Of a stretch of 64,000 bases of DNA, positions 46,049-53,686 are shown piece after piece; positions within the stretch are counted from its first letter, which is position 1; each line of letters opens with the position of its first letter. The translations under genes and the position numbers were made by a program. Under the pieces are notes generated by a model. It worked only from the letters and a program-made list of their open reading frames with translations. It did no database searches and was not told where the DNA came from. Origin of the DNA: Sandaracinus sp. (lineage in GTDB: Bacteria; Myxococcota_A; Polyangia; Polyangiales; Houyiibacteriaceae); the NCBI GenBank assembly GCA_002699025.1, contig PABA01000168.1, positions 1 through 64,000 of the forward strand, read 5' to 3'.

Positions 46049-47470
46049 TCAGCCGGCGGCCGCGGCGAAGCCGCGCTCGAGCACCTCGAAGATGCGCGGC
46101 CAGTCCTCGAGCTTCATCGTCGGCAGCGGCGGGAGCAGGCGCAGGTGCACCGGCCCGTGGCCACACCAGAAGACGATCGCGCCCTCCCGGTAGATGGCCT
46201 TGGCGGCCGCCGCGACCTTCTCCTTCACGCCGCCGAAGGGCGTCATGCGCATCATGCCGCCCACGCCGCCGACGAGCTCCGGCGCGTACTCCACCTCCGG
46301 GAACCACTCCGGGTGCTTCGTCATCAGCGCCTGGGCGTGCTCCCGGAAGGCCTTCTGGTGCTGCGCGAAGAGCCCCTCCTCGCCGTAGAAGTCGCCCTCC
46401 TCGAGCATCTCGAGGATCCGCTGGCCCACGAGGAAGTCCGCCGTGCCGCTGAGGAAGGTGCCGCTGAGCAGCCCGCGCTGCGGCGCCATCTCCTCGGTCC
46501 AGGCCGCGGCGCAGGCCTGCGTCATCTTGCCGACGCAGAACACGTCCACGTACTCGCCCACGTCGAAGTGCTCGAAGGCGAACATCTGCTCGGTGCGCCC
46601 GAAGGCCTGGATCTCGTCGTCCCAGACCGGGATCCCGTAGCCCTTGCAGGCCTTCATGATCTCCACGAGCCAGTCGCGCGGCGGCACGTTGAAGCCGCCC
46701 TCGCCCTGCACGAGCTCCATGACGAAGCAGGCGTGGTCGTTCGGGTAGCGGCGCACGTACTGGTCGAGCTGCCAGAGGCTCCAGTCGATGAACTTCGTCT
46801 TGCCGCCGAGCTTCTCCGCGCCGCGCGCGTTCCAGAACGGCATGTAGTCGACCTCCATGGTCACCGGGATGTGGTGACGGGCGGCGGCGCTGTCGCCGAT
46901 GGAGGTCATCGTGAGGCTGCGCCCCATGAAGCAGTGCTTGAAGGCCAGCACGCGGCGCGCCGGCCAGCGCTTCTGCAGGCAGACCTTCAGCGCGCACTCG
47001 TTGGCCATGGCGCCGCTCGTCGTGAGGAAGGCGCGCGAGAGCCCGCTCTTGCGGCCGGCGAGCTCGAGGAGCTTCTTCGAGAAGGCGTAGGGCGCCGTGC
47101 CCGCCTGCAGGTTGCCGTGCTTGGTCGTGTCCTCGAGGCCCGCCTCCACCTGCGCGCGGATGATCTCCGGGTGGCTGTGCCCGAAGAAGTGCACGCCGAT
47201 GCCGGCGACCAGATCCCACTTCACCGATCCATCGGCGAGCTCCACGAGCGGGCCGCGCCCGGCGCCGCTCCCGAGGCAGGGGTAGAGCAGGGGCCAGCCG
47301 CGCGTCTCGCCGGCCTCCTTCACGAGCGCCTCGTAGGGCGTCTCGAGCTCGCTCTGGGGCCCGCGCACCTCGGTGATCGCGGCGGTCTTCGCGTCGACCT
47401 CGGCCACGATGGCGTCGATGGCCTGCGTCACGGCCGGGCTCGTTCGGATGGACTCTCCGATGGTCGTCAT
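46049..47470 (-). CDS. Class III PLP-dependent aminotransferase
   Basis: A 473-residue aminotransferase of the acetylornithine/ornithine/lysine omega-aminotransferase class. Motifs include WDLVAGIGVHFFGHSHPEI, FLTTSGAMANECALKVC, FKHCFMGRSLTMTSIGDS, ELVQGEGGFNVPP, VWDDEIQAFGRTEQMFAFEHF (the PLP-binding Asp) and VFCVGKMTQ, whose Lys is the Schiff-base candidate. It ends with PVHLRLLPPLP. Substrate cannot be read from sequence. ATG at 47470 has TATGGT eight bases upstream and no ribosome site. It is divergent from the CrtC-like gene. Confidence 0.9.
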   Translation of the reverse strand: MTTIGESIRTSPAVTQAIDAIVAEVDAKTAAITEVRGPQSELETPYEALVKEAGETRGWPLLYPCLGSGAGRGPLVELADGSVKWDLVAGIGVHFFGHSHPEIIRAQVEAGLEDTTKHGNLQAGTAPYAFSKKLLELAGRKSGLSRAFLTTSGAMANECALKVCLQKRWPARRVLAFKHCFMGRSLTMTSIGDSAAARHHIPVTMEVDYMPFWNARGAEKLGGKTKFIDWSLWQLDQYVRRYPNDHACFVMELVQGEGGFNVPPRDWLVEIMKACKGYGIPVWDDEIQAFGRTEQMFAFEHFDVGEYVDVFCVGKMTQACAAAWTEEMAPQRGLLSGTFLSGTADFLVGQRILEMLEEGDFYGEEGLFAQHQKAFREHAQALMTKHPEWFPEVEYAPELVGGVGGMMRMTPFGGVKEKVAAAAKAIYREGAIVFWCGHGPVHLRLLPPLPTMKLEDWPRIFEVLERGFAAAAG

Positions 47471-47478
47471 GGCCGCGG

Positions 47479-47507
47479 ACCATAGTCGCCGGGCCGGGGG
47501 GATTCCA
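47479..47507 (-). promoter_or_regulatory. Candidate leaderless promoter
   Basis: On the minus strand: TGGAAT, 17-bp spacer, TATGGT, eight bases, ATG at 47470. Nearly identical to the signal ahead of the EXPERA gene at 7654-7682. Confidence 0.5.
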
Positions 47508-47656
47508 GGCGGGCGGGAGGCGCGGAGTGATGGCGCTCGCACCTCCGCTCGCATCCCCGCTCGCACTCCCGCTCGCGCTCGCGGGGCCCGGGCTTCGGGC
47601 GGCGCCGCGCCGGCCGGACTTGCGGCCGGGGGCCGATCGGGCGTAGGCGAGGGGGA

Positions 47657-48664
47657 ATGGGCGAGCGTGAGGCGTGGAACGGGGCGCGGTTCGAGCCGGC
47701 GGACGCCGGCGGCCACTACGAGAGCTGGTTTCAGCGGGCGAACCACCCGACGCGGCGCGAGGCCTTCTGGATCCGCTACACGGTCTTCTCGCCGGCCGGG
47801 CGCCCCGAGGACGCGGTCGGGGAGCTCTGGGCGGTGGTCTGGCGCGGCGACGACCTCGTCGCGGTCAAGGAGGTGCACCCGGCGCTCGGCGCACACTTCG
47901 ATCCGCGCCGCCTCGACGTGCGCATCGCCCGGAGCACGCTGCGCGGCGAAGGGGAGGGCGGCGCGCTCGCGGGGGAGGCCGGGAGCGGCGGGCACACCAT
48001 CGGCTGGGACCTCGCCTTCAGCGGCGACGCCCCGCCGCTCCTGCTCCTCCCCGAGCGCCTCTACGCCGCTCCCTTCCCGAAGGCGAAGGCCCTCGTCGGT
48101 ACGCCGCTCGCCCGCTACGACGGCCGGCTCGAGGTGGACGGAGCGCCCCTCGAGGTCGACGGGTGGGTCGGCAGCCAGAACCACAACTGGGGCCGCAAGC
48201 ACACCGACGAGTACGCCTGGGGGCAGGTCGCGGGCTTCGACGGAGAGCCGAGCGCCTTCCTCGAGCTCTCGACGGCCCGCGTGAAGCTCGGCCCCGCCAA
48301 GACGCCCTGGCTCACGCCCCTCGTCCTCCGCCTCGGCGAGCGCGAGCTCCGCTTCAGCGCCCTCTGGCGCGCCGCCCGGAACCGCGGCGCCTACGACATC
48401 GACGCCTTCCGCTGGGAGTTCGCCGCCCGCAGCGCGGACGCTCGCGTGGAGGGGCGCATCGAGGCGCCGCGCGAGAGCTTCGTGGGCCTCCCCTACGACG
48501 ACCCGCCCGGCGGCCGGAAGACCTGCCTGAACTCCAAGGTCGGCCGCTGCACGCTCCGCCTCGAGCTCGATGGCGTCGCCCGCACGCTCGAGTCCGCGCG
48601 CCGCGCCGCCTTCGAGATCCTCACCACGCGGGACGACCACGGCGTCCCCGTGCTGCCCGTCTGA
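47657..48664 (+). CDS. CrtC/AttH/tocopherol-cyclase-like lipocalin-fold protein
   Basis: A 335-residue protein. It opens with HYESWFQRANHPTRREAFWIRYTVF and has the central motif VDGWVGSQNHNWGRKHTDEYAWGQVAGFD, followed by AFLELSTARVKLG. The pattern WxGxxxHxWG…WGQ is that of the double-lipocalin CrtC/AttH family (carotenoid 1,2-hydratases, tocopherol cyclases), which handle hydrophobic substrates. Residues near the end (DDPPGGRKTCLNSKVGRCTLRL) look like a local zinc or disulfide element. Family call moderate; substrate unknown. AGGGGG precedes the ATG as a ribosome site. Confidence 0.7.
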   Translation: MGEREAWNGARFEPADAGGHYESWFQRANHPTRREAFWIRYTVFSPAGRPEDAVGELWAVVWRGDDLVAVKEVHPALGAHFDPRRLDVRIARSTLRGEGEGGALAGEAGSGGHTIGWDLAFSGDAPPLLLLPERLYAAPFPKAKALVGTPLARYDGRLEVDGAPLEVDGWVGSQNHNWGRKHTDEYAWGQVAGFDGEPSAFLELSTARVKLGPAKTPWLTPLVLRLGERELRFSALWRAARNRGAYDIDAFRWEFAARSADARVEGRIEAPRESFVGLPYDDPPGGRKTCLNSKVGRCTLRLELDGVARTLESARRAAFEILTTRDDHGVPVLPV

Positions 48665-48799
48665 GCGCGGGCCGGCCCTCGGCGCCGTTCCCCGTCTCCT
48701 CACCGGTGCGATCGACCCCCGTGTGTGGCCCGCGTCCCCGGCCCGCGCTTCCCAGCGGGGGACCTGCGTCGCGCGGGCGGGCCGGGTACGCTCGGCCCC

Positions 48800-49103
48800 G
48801 TGAGGGAGACGCTCTTCGCGCAGGCCTCGGTCGGGCCGACGACGCACCCGACGCTCGCGCCGGAGCTCCTCGCCCTCGCGCGCGACCGCCTCCGCCGCAC
48901 GCCTCTTCCTCGGCACGCTCGCCGCGATCGAGAGCACGCTCTGGTCCTTCCTCCCGATCGCCGTCCCCCCGCACTCGAGCGTCCTCTCCGTCGCCTTCGT
49001 CGGGATCTCGCTCGGCCTCGGCGTCCTCCTCCATCGCGGCTCGGTCGCGCCCCGCCGCGTCCTCGACTTCGCGCTCGCCTACGAGCTCCTGGTCGCCCTC
49101 GGC
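48800..49103 (+). pseudogene. Out-of-frame N-terminal part of the kinase at 49104
   Basis: GTG at 48800 (TACGCT seven bases upstream) opens a frame whose first 31 or so codons read like protein (RETLFAQASVGP…ELLALARDRLR). Protein character then stops and appears in the next frame from about 48903 (LFLGTLAAIESTLWSFLPIAV, a membrane helix), which runs straight into the kinase. A one-base gain or two-base loss near 48890-48905 explains this. It may be a real mutation or a sequencing error in a G/C run. Confidence 0.65.
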
Positions 49104-50357
49104 ATGGCCTCCATCTGGGCGAGCTTCCCCTGGGCCTACGGCGTCGAGCGCATCGCCCTGACCCCGGTCGCCGCGTGGGTGGCCATCTACCCGATGATCG
49201 TCCCCACGAGCCGGCCCCGCGTCGTCCTCGGCTCGATCCTCGCGGCCTCCGCCGACCCGATCATGCTCGCCGTGGCCCTCTCCCATCGCGGCGATCCCTG
49301 GCCCGAGCCCGGCGAGCTCTTCGGTCAGCTCTACGGCAACGGCGCCGCCGTGCTGATCGCCGTCGTCGGCTCCAACACGATCTACCGGCTCGGCCGCGAG
49401 CTGAAGGCGGCCCGCGAGCTCGGCGCCTACCGGCTCGAGGAGCGGCTCGGCGGCGGCGGCATGGGCGAGGTCTGGCGGGCCTCGCACCGCTTCCTCGCGC
49501 GCCCGGCGGCCGTGAAGCTGATCGCCCCGCCCGCCGAGACCGAGGGCGAGGACGAGCAGCTCCTGCTCCGCTTCGAGCGCGAGGCCCAGGCCACGGCGCT
49601 GCTCCAGTCGCCGCATACGGTCGAGCTCTACGACTTCGGCCGCGCCCAGGACGGCCGCTTCTACTACGTCATGGAGCTCCTCGAGGGGATGGATCTCCAG
49701 AAGCTCGTCGCCGAGCACGGCCCGCAGCCGCCCGCGCGCGTCGCCTTCCTGCTGCGGCAGATCCTCCACTCGCTCGCCGAGGCCCACGCGGACGGCTTCG
49801 TCCACCGCGACGTGAAGCCGGCGAACGTCTTCGTCTGCCGCTACGGCCTGGACCTCGACTTCGTGAAGGTCCTCGACTTCGGCCTGGTCCGCTCGACGCC
49901 GGAGGCGGAGGACGCGCCGGCGGCCTTGGCCCGGAGCCTCGCCGAGGGGGACGTGCTGCGCGGGACGCCGGCCTTCATGGCGCCCGAGCAGATCCTCGGC
50001 GACGCCCTCGACGGGCGCGCGGACCTCTACGCCGTGGGCGGCGTCGCGTACTGGCTGCTCACGGGCGAGCTGGTCTTCGAGGGCGAGACGCCGATGGCGA
50101 TCGTGATGCAGCACCTCAAGGAGGAGCCGGACCCGCCCTCCGCGCGGCTCGGGCGGCCCGTCCCAGAGGAGCTCGAGGACCTGGTCATGGCGCTGCTCGC
50201 GAAGACCCCGGAGGAGCGGCCCCCGAGCGCCGACGCGGTCTGCGCGGTCCTCGAGGAGCTGGCGGATTCGTGGACCGGTCAGGCGCGGCGGGCCTGGTGG
50301 GAAGAGGTGGCCCCCCGCCCCGCTTCCTCGCCCCCGGCCGCTCCCCCGGGCGGGTGA
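49104..50357 (+). CDS. Ser/Thr protein kinase with N-terminal membrane domain
   Basis: 417 residues from the first in-frame Met; the intact protein probably began at 48800 (see the adjacent entry). Hydrophobic helices fill the first about 95 residues (continuing upstream). The cytoplasmic kinase domain then begins with YRLEERLGGGGMGEVWRASH, AAVKLI, HRDVKPANVFVC with Asp236, DFGLVRST and MAPEQIL, and ends at about residue 392. A Pro-rich tail follows. The topology (membrane domain first, kinase C-terminal) is the reverse of the kinase at 44539. Whether this copy is functional depends on the upstream frameshift. Confidence 0.88.
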   Translation: MASIWASFPWAYGVERIALTPVAAWVAIYPMIVPTSRPRVVLGSILAASADPIMLAVALSHRGDPWPEPGELFGQLYGNGAAVLIAVVGSNTIYRLGRELKAARELGAYRLEERLGGGGMGEVWRASHRFLARPAAVKLIAPPAETEGEDEQLLLRFEREAQATALLQSPHTVELYDFGRAQDGRFYYVMELLEGMDLQKLVAEHGPQPPARVAFLLRQILHSLAEAHADGFVHRDVKPANVFVCRYGLDLDFVKVLDFGLVRSTPEAEDAPAALARSLAEGDVLRGTPAFMAPEQILGDALDGRADLYAVGGVAYWLLTGELVFEGETPMAIVMQHLKEEPDPPSARLGRPVPEELEDLVMALLAKTPEERPPSADAVCAVLEELADSWTGQARRAWWEEVAPRPASSPPAAPPGG

Positions 50358-50513
50358 GGCGACGGGCGGCCTGCGCCGCTCGGCGCCTCGGATCGAGACA
50401 ACGTCTCATACGACGCCCCCCGAATGGAGGGGGGCGCGACGCCATGGTCTGCCCGAGACCATGACATTCATGTCGCGTATACAAAGAGTAAACGGATAAT
50501 GTCTAGCTAAACC

Positions 50514-50581
50514 TTGACGGTGCCTCGCGCCCGTCTAGATATGTCTCCACTCGGCCATCTTGGCTTGACGAAATCTAGACG
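50514..50581 (+). promoter_or_regulatory. AT-rich promoter and inverted repeat of the fasciclin gene
   Basis: TTGACG (50514-50519), 16-bp spacer, TAGATA (50536-50541). CGTCTAGAT (50532-50540) is repeated inverted as ATCTAGACG (50573-50581), placing a hairpin or paired operator across the -10 box and leader. The wider stretch 50460-50580 is far richer in A/T than anything nearby. A ribosome site AAGAGG precedes the ATG. Confidence 0.6.
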
Positions 50582-50594
50582 AAGAAGAGGCTCC

Positions 50595-51944
50595 ATGACG
50601 CGGATCAAGTACGTAGCCATGCTCGCGCTCGCCATCGGCCTGGTCGGCTGTGGCGACGACGACGGCACCGACCCCGGCACCGACTCGGGCACGCCCGGCG
50701 AAGACGGCGGGACCATGATGATGGACGACGCCGGCGAGACCGGCGGAGACACCATCGTCGACGTGGCCGTCGCGAACGGCAGCTTCACGACCCTGGTCGG
50801 CGCCCTCGAGAGCACCGGCCTCGACGAGGCGCTCGCGGGCGATGGGCCCTTCACCGTCTTCGCCCCGACCGACGACGCCTTCGAGGCGCTCGGGGTCGAC
50901 CTGAGCACGCTCAGCACGGAGGAGCTGACGACGATCCTCCAGTACCACGTCGTCGCGGGCGAGGTGCCCTCCACGGCCATCCCGGCCACGGCCGACACGC
51001 TCGCCGACCTGACGCTCGTCTTCGACACGAGCGACGGCGTCGTCGTGAACGACGCGAGCGTCGTGATGGCCGACGTCGAGGCCTCCAACGGCGTCATCCA
51101 CGTCATCGACACCGTGCTGCTCCCGCCCGACATCCCGACCATGGCCGGCTACGCGGGCCTGAGCTCCCTCGCCGGCGCGCTCGGCGACGCCGAGCTGGTC
51201 GAGGCGCTCCAGGCGGAGGGCCCCTTCACGGTCTTCGCCCCGACCAACGACGCCTTCGGTGAGCTCGAGGCCGTGCCCACGGGCGACGCGCTCGCGAGCG
51301 TCCTCCTCTATCACGTCGTCTCCGGCACCATCGCGGCCGAGGACATCCCGACCGACGGCGCGGCCTTCGTGGACACGCTCTCCGAGAACGAGGGCGGCAA
51401 CGGCATCACCCTCGTCGCCACGGCCGCCGGCGGCAGCGCCACCATCAACGGCGCCGGCGTCGCCGTCGCCGACGTGAAGTGCACCAACGGCGTCGTGCAC
51501 GTCATCGACGCGGTCCTCCTCCCGCCGAACATCGTCGACATGGTCGGCATCGCCGGCCTCACCGAGCTCGGGGACGCCGTGGGCGCCGCCGCCGACATCG
51601 ACGCCGACACCTCGGTCGCCGACGCCCTCGCCGGAGACGGGCCGCTCACGGTCTTCGCGCCGACGAACGCCGCCTTCGAGGACATCAGCGAGACCGTCGC
51701 GGGTCTCTCGGCCGAGCAGGTCCGCGACGTGCTCCTCTACCACGTCGTCGACGGCGCGGTGCTCTCCACGGACCTCGCCGACGGCGACGTCGAGACCCTC
51801 CTCGGTCAGGACGTCACCATCGACACGGCCGGCCCGACGGTCGACGGCGCCGCCAGCGACCCCAGCAACATCGTCGTCACCGACATCAACCTGACGAACG
51901 GCGTCGTGCACGTCATCGACACCGTCCTCATCCCCACCCTCTGA
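50595..51944 (+). CDS. Lipoprotein with three fasciclin (FAS1) domains
   Basis: A 449-residue lipoprotein: lipobox LVGC (Cys19), then an Asp/Gly/Thr tether beginning GDDDGTDPG. Three FAS1 domains follow at about 50-180, 185-315 and 320-449. Each has the H1/H2 pattern 'GPFTVFAPTDDAFE' … 'LQYHVVAGEV' … 'GVIHVIDTVLLPP' with local variants. FAS1 domains mediate adhesion between cells or to matrix. A canonical terminator follows 22 bp after the stop, so it is a single-gene unit with its own strong promoter. Confidence 0.93.
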   Translation: MTRIKYVAMLALAIGLVGCGDDDGTDPGTDSGTPGEDGGTMMMDDAGETGGDTIVDVAVANGSFTTLVGALESTGLDEALAGDGPFTVFAPTDDAFEALGVDLSTLSTEELTTILQYHVVAGEVPSTAIPATADTLADLTLVFDTSDGVVVNDASVVMADVEASNGVIHVIDTVLLPPDIPTMAGYAGLSSLAGALGDAELVEALQAEGPFTVFAPTNDAFGELEAVPTGDALASVLLYHVVSGTIAAEDIPTDGAAFVDTLSENEGGNGITLVATAAGGSATINGAGVAVADVKCTNGVVHVIDAVLLPPNIVDMVGIAGLTELGDAVGAAADIDADTSVADALAGDGPLTVFAPTNAAFEDISETVAGLSAEQVRDVLLYHVVDGAVLSTDLADGDVETLLGQDVTIDTAGPTVDGAASDPSNIVVTDINLTNGVVHVIDTVLIPTL

Positions 51945-51965
51945 ACCCATTCCCCGAACATCCAC

Positions 51966-51997
51966 GAACGCCGCCCCGGTCCGCCGGGGCGGCGTTC
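51966..51997 (+). terminator. Rho-independent terminator of the fasciclin gene
   Basis: GAACGCCGCCCCGG pairs perfectly with CCGGGGCGGCGTTC around the loop TCCG (14-bp stem), followed by GCCTTTCC. Confidence 0.85.
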
Positions 51998-52012
51998 GCC
52001 TTTCCGTCCAGC

Positions 52013-52119
52013 GGTTGGGCGAGCCAGCAGTTGGGAGCCAGCGGTTGGGCGAGCCAGTGGTTAAGCGAGCCAGTGGTTGGGCGAGCCAGTGGTTGGGCGA
52101 GCCGGCGGTTGGGCGAGCG
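52013..52119 (+). repeat. Seven 16-bp repeats
   Basis: Units of GGTTGGGCGAGCCAGT start at 52013, 52029 (short, 14 bp), 52043, 52059, 52075, 52091 and 52107. They lie between the fasciclin terminator and the next lipoprotein gene. No gene is seen in 51945-52260. Confidence 0.9.
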
Positions 52120-52260
52120 TGGGCTCCCGCCCACGGCCCGCGGGGAACCGTCCACCCCGACGGGCCCTTTTCACGCTGGCCTTCTCGTTATATCCATGGC
52201 ACGGCGGTTGCCATCCTCGACGCGTCCCCCGTTGGGGAGCGCCTCGCCCAGGAGAACAGA

Positions 52261-52680
52261 ATGCTTCGACAGATCCTTCGCCCCCTCGTCCTCGCCGGCT
52301 CGCTCTTCGCCCTCGTCGGCTGCGGCGGCCCCTCGGAATACGTCCTCACGGGTAGCTCCCGCTCCGCGGGTACGGATGGCACGCTCACGGTCGAGGAGAT
52401 CGAGGGCAACCGGATGATGACCGTCGAGCTCGAGCACCTCCCGCCCCCGTCGCGGGTCAGCGAGGGGTCGACCGTCTACGTCGTCTGGATCAAGCCCAAC
52501 GGCGGCACCCCCTCCATGGCCGGCCGCCTCGACTACGACGAGGACGAGCGCACGGGCATGATGCGCGCCACGACGCCCCACAGCGCCTTCGAGATGATGA
52601 TCACGGCCGAGGCCGACATGACCGTCACCAGCCCCAGCGAGGTGGTCATCTCGCGCCAGGAGGTCGGCGGCGAGGAGTGA
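52261..52680 (+). CDS. Small lipoprotein, unknown function
   Basis: A 139-residue lipoprotein: MLRQILRP, hydrophobic run, lipobox LVGC (Cys21). The mature 118 residues are strand-rich (MMTVELEHLPPPSRV, STVYVVWIKPNGG, AGRLDYDEDERTGMMRATTPHSAFEMMITAEADMTVTSPSE). They resemble the small immunoglobulin-like 'anti-sigma K/cupredoxin-like' lipoproteins of myxobacteria, but no named family is certain. GGAGAACAG precedes the ATG as a ribosome site, and TTATAT at 52189-52194 is a plausible -10 box with a leader of about 65 bases. Confidence 0.75.
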   Translation: MLRQILRPLVLAGSLFALVGCGGPSEYVLTGSSRSAGTDGTLTVEEIEGNRMMTVELEHLPPPSRVSEGSTVYVVWIKPNGGTPSMAGRLDYDEDERTGMMRATTPHSAFEMMITAEADMTVTSPSEVVISRQEVGGEE

Positions 52681-52717
52681 ATCCTCCTGCCTCCGCGCCT
52701 CTCGGCGCGGCACGTCT

Positions 52718-52743
52718 GCGGGCGGTCGGTCTCGGCCGCCCGC
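52718..52743 (+). terminator. Probable terminator hairpin
   Basis: GCGGGCGG pairs with CCGCCCGC across a 10-base loop, followed by GTTCGTTCCG. It lies 38 bp after the small lipoprotein gene. Confidence 0.5.
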
Positions 52744-52859
52744 GTTCGTTCCGTCCGTCTGCTCGCGATCGGGCCGAGCTCCCGACCCCGTGCGGGGGAA
52801 TCCCGACGCCCGTGTCCTTTGCGTGACTCCCCGCGATCCTTCGGCGTAGTCTCGCGCCC

Positions 52860-53594
52860 ATGAGGCACGTGATTGCTTGTGGATTGGTGTTGGCCCTCGT
52901 GGGCTGCGGTGATGACGACGGCGCGGATCCGATGGACGCCGGCGGCGGCGGCGAGGACTCCGGCAGCTCGACGATGGACGCGGGCGGCGGCGAGGAAGAC
53001 GCCGGCGGCGGTGGAGAGGACGCGGGCGGCGGCGAGGAAGACGCCGGCGGCGGCGAGGAGGACGCGGGCGGCGGCGGAGGCTGCCCCGACCTGATGCCCA
53101 CCGGCGACGTCCCCGAGCTGATCATCAGCCAGATCAACTTCGCCACCCGCGAGGTCGAGATCTTCAACCCGGGCGACACGGACGTCTCCCTTGGCGATGC
53201 TTCATCGAGCAACGAGCATCAGTGGTGCGAGCGTCCGTTCTACGACGCGGTCGTCGAGACGGGGGCGGATGTCGTTCCCGCCGGCGGCTATGCCGTGTTC
53301 ACGCTACCGACTCGCTATCTCAGCGATTCGACGAACGGCGAGCTCGCCCTCTACGCCGCTGGCCCGCCCTATGGGATCGTGGATGGGGTCGTCCCCCCGA
53401 TCTTGGACTTCGTCTGCTGGGGCTCGGGCGCTTCCTCGACGCGTCAGGACGTCGCCGAGACCGCCGGCATCTGGTCCGGGGACTGCGTGGCGTCGCCCAC
53501 CTCGGACGCCATCGTCCGCAACCCCTCCACGGACGGCACGAGCGCCGACTCCTACGACAGCACGGCCAGCTACGAAGCGACCGTCTGCGACTGA
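52860..53594 (+). CDS. Lipoprotein with acidic repeat tether and lamin-tail-like domain
   Basis: A 244-residue lipoprotein. Lipobox LVGC (Cys16), then GDDDGADPMDAG and a tether of repeated Asp-Ala-Gly-Gly-Gly-Glu-Glu up to about residue 75. The folded part resembles a lamin-tail (LTD) domain: ELIISQINFATREVEIFNPGDTDVSLGD, then PAGGYAVFTLP, GELALY, GIVDGVVPP and FVCWGSG. LTD domains occur in bacterial surface proteins and nucleases, but no nuclease part is present. TAGTCT (52847-52852) lies seven bases before the ATG; no ribosome site. GC drops noticeably in the second half. Confidence 0.78.
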   Translation: MRHVIACGLVLALVGCGDDDGADPMDAGGGGEDSGSSTMDAGGGEEDAGGGGEDAGGGEEDAGGGEEDAGGGGGCPDLMPTGDVPELIISQINFATREVEIFNPGDTDVSLGDASSSNEHQWCERPFYDAVVETGADVVPAGGYAVFTLPTRYLSDSTNGELALYAAGPPYGIVDGVVPPILDFVCWGSGASSTRQDVAETAGIWSGDCVASPTSDAIVRNPSTDGTSADSYDSTASYEATVCD

Positions 53595-53619
53595 CTTCCA
53601 ACCGAGTGGCTCCAAGCAT

Positions 53620-53657
53620 AGAAACCTGTCGGCGTCCGAGAACGCCGACAGGTTTCT
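53620..53657. terminator. Bidirectional terminator between convergent genes
   Basis: AGAAACCTGTCGGCGT pairs perfectly over 16 bp with ACGCCGACAGGTTTCT around the loop CCGAGA. The AGAAA/TTTCT ends give U-rich tails in both directions, fitting termination of both the LTD lipoprotein (+) and the FG-GAP lipoprotein (-). Confidence 0.9.
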
Positions 53658-53686
53658 TCACGTGACCCTCGGTCGAGACCTGTGTT

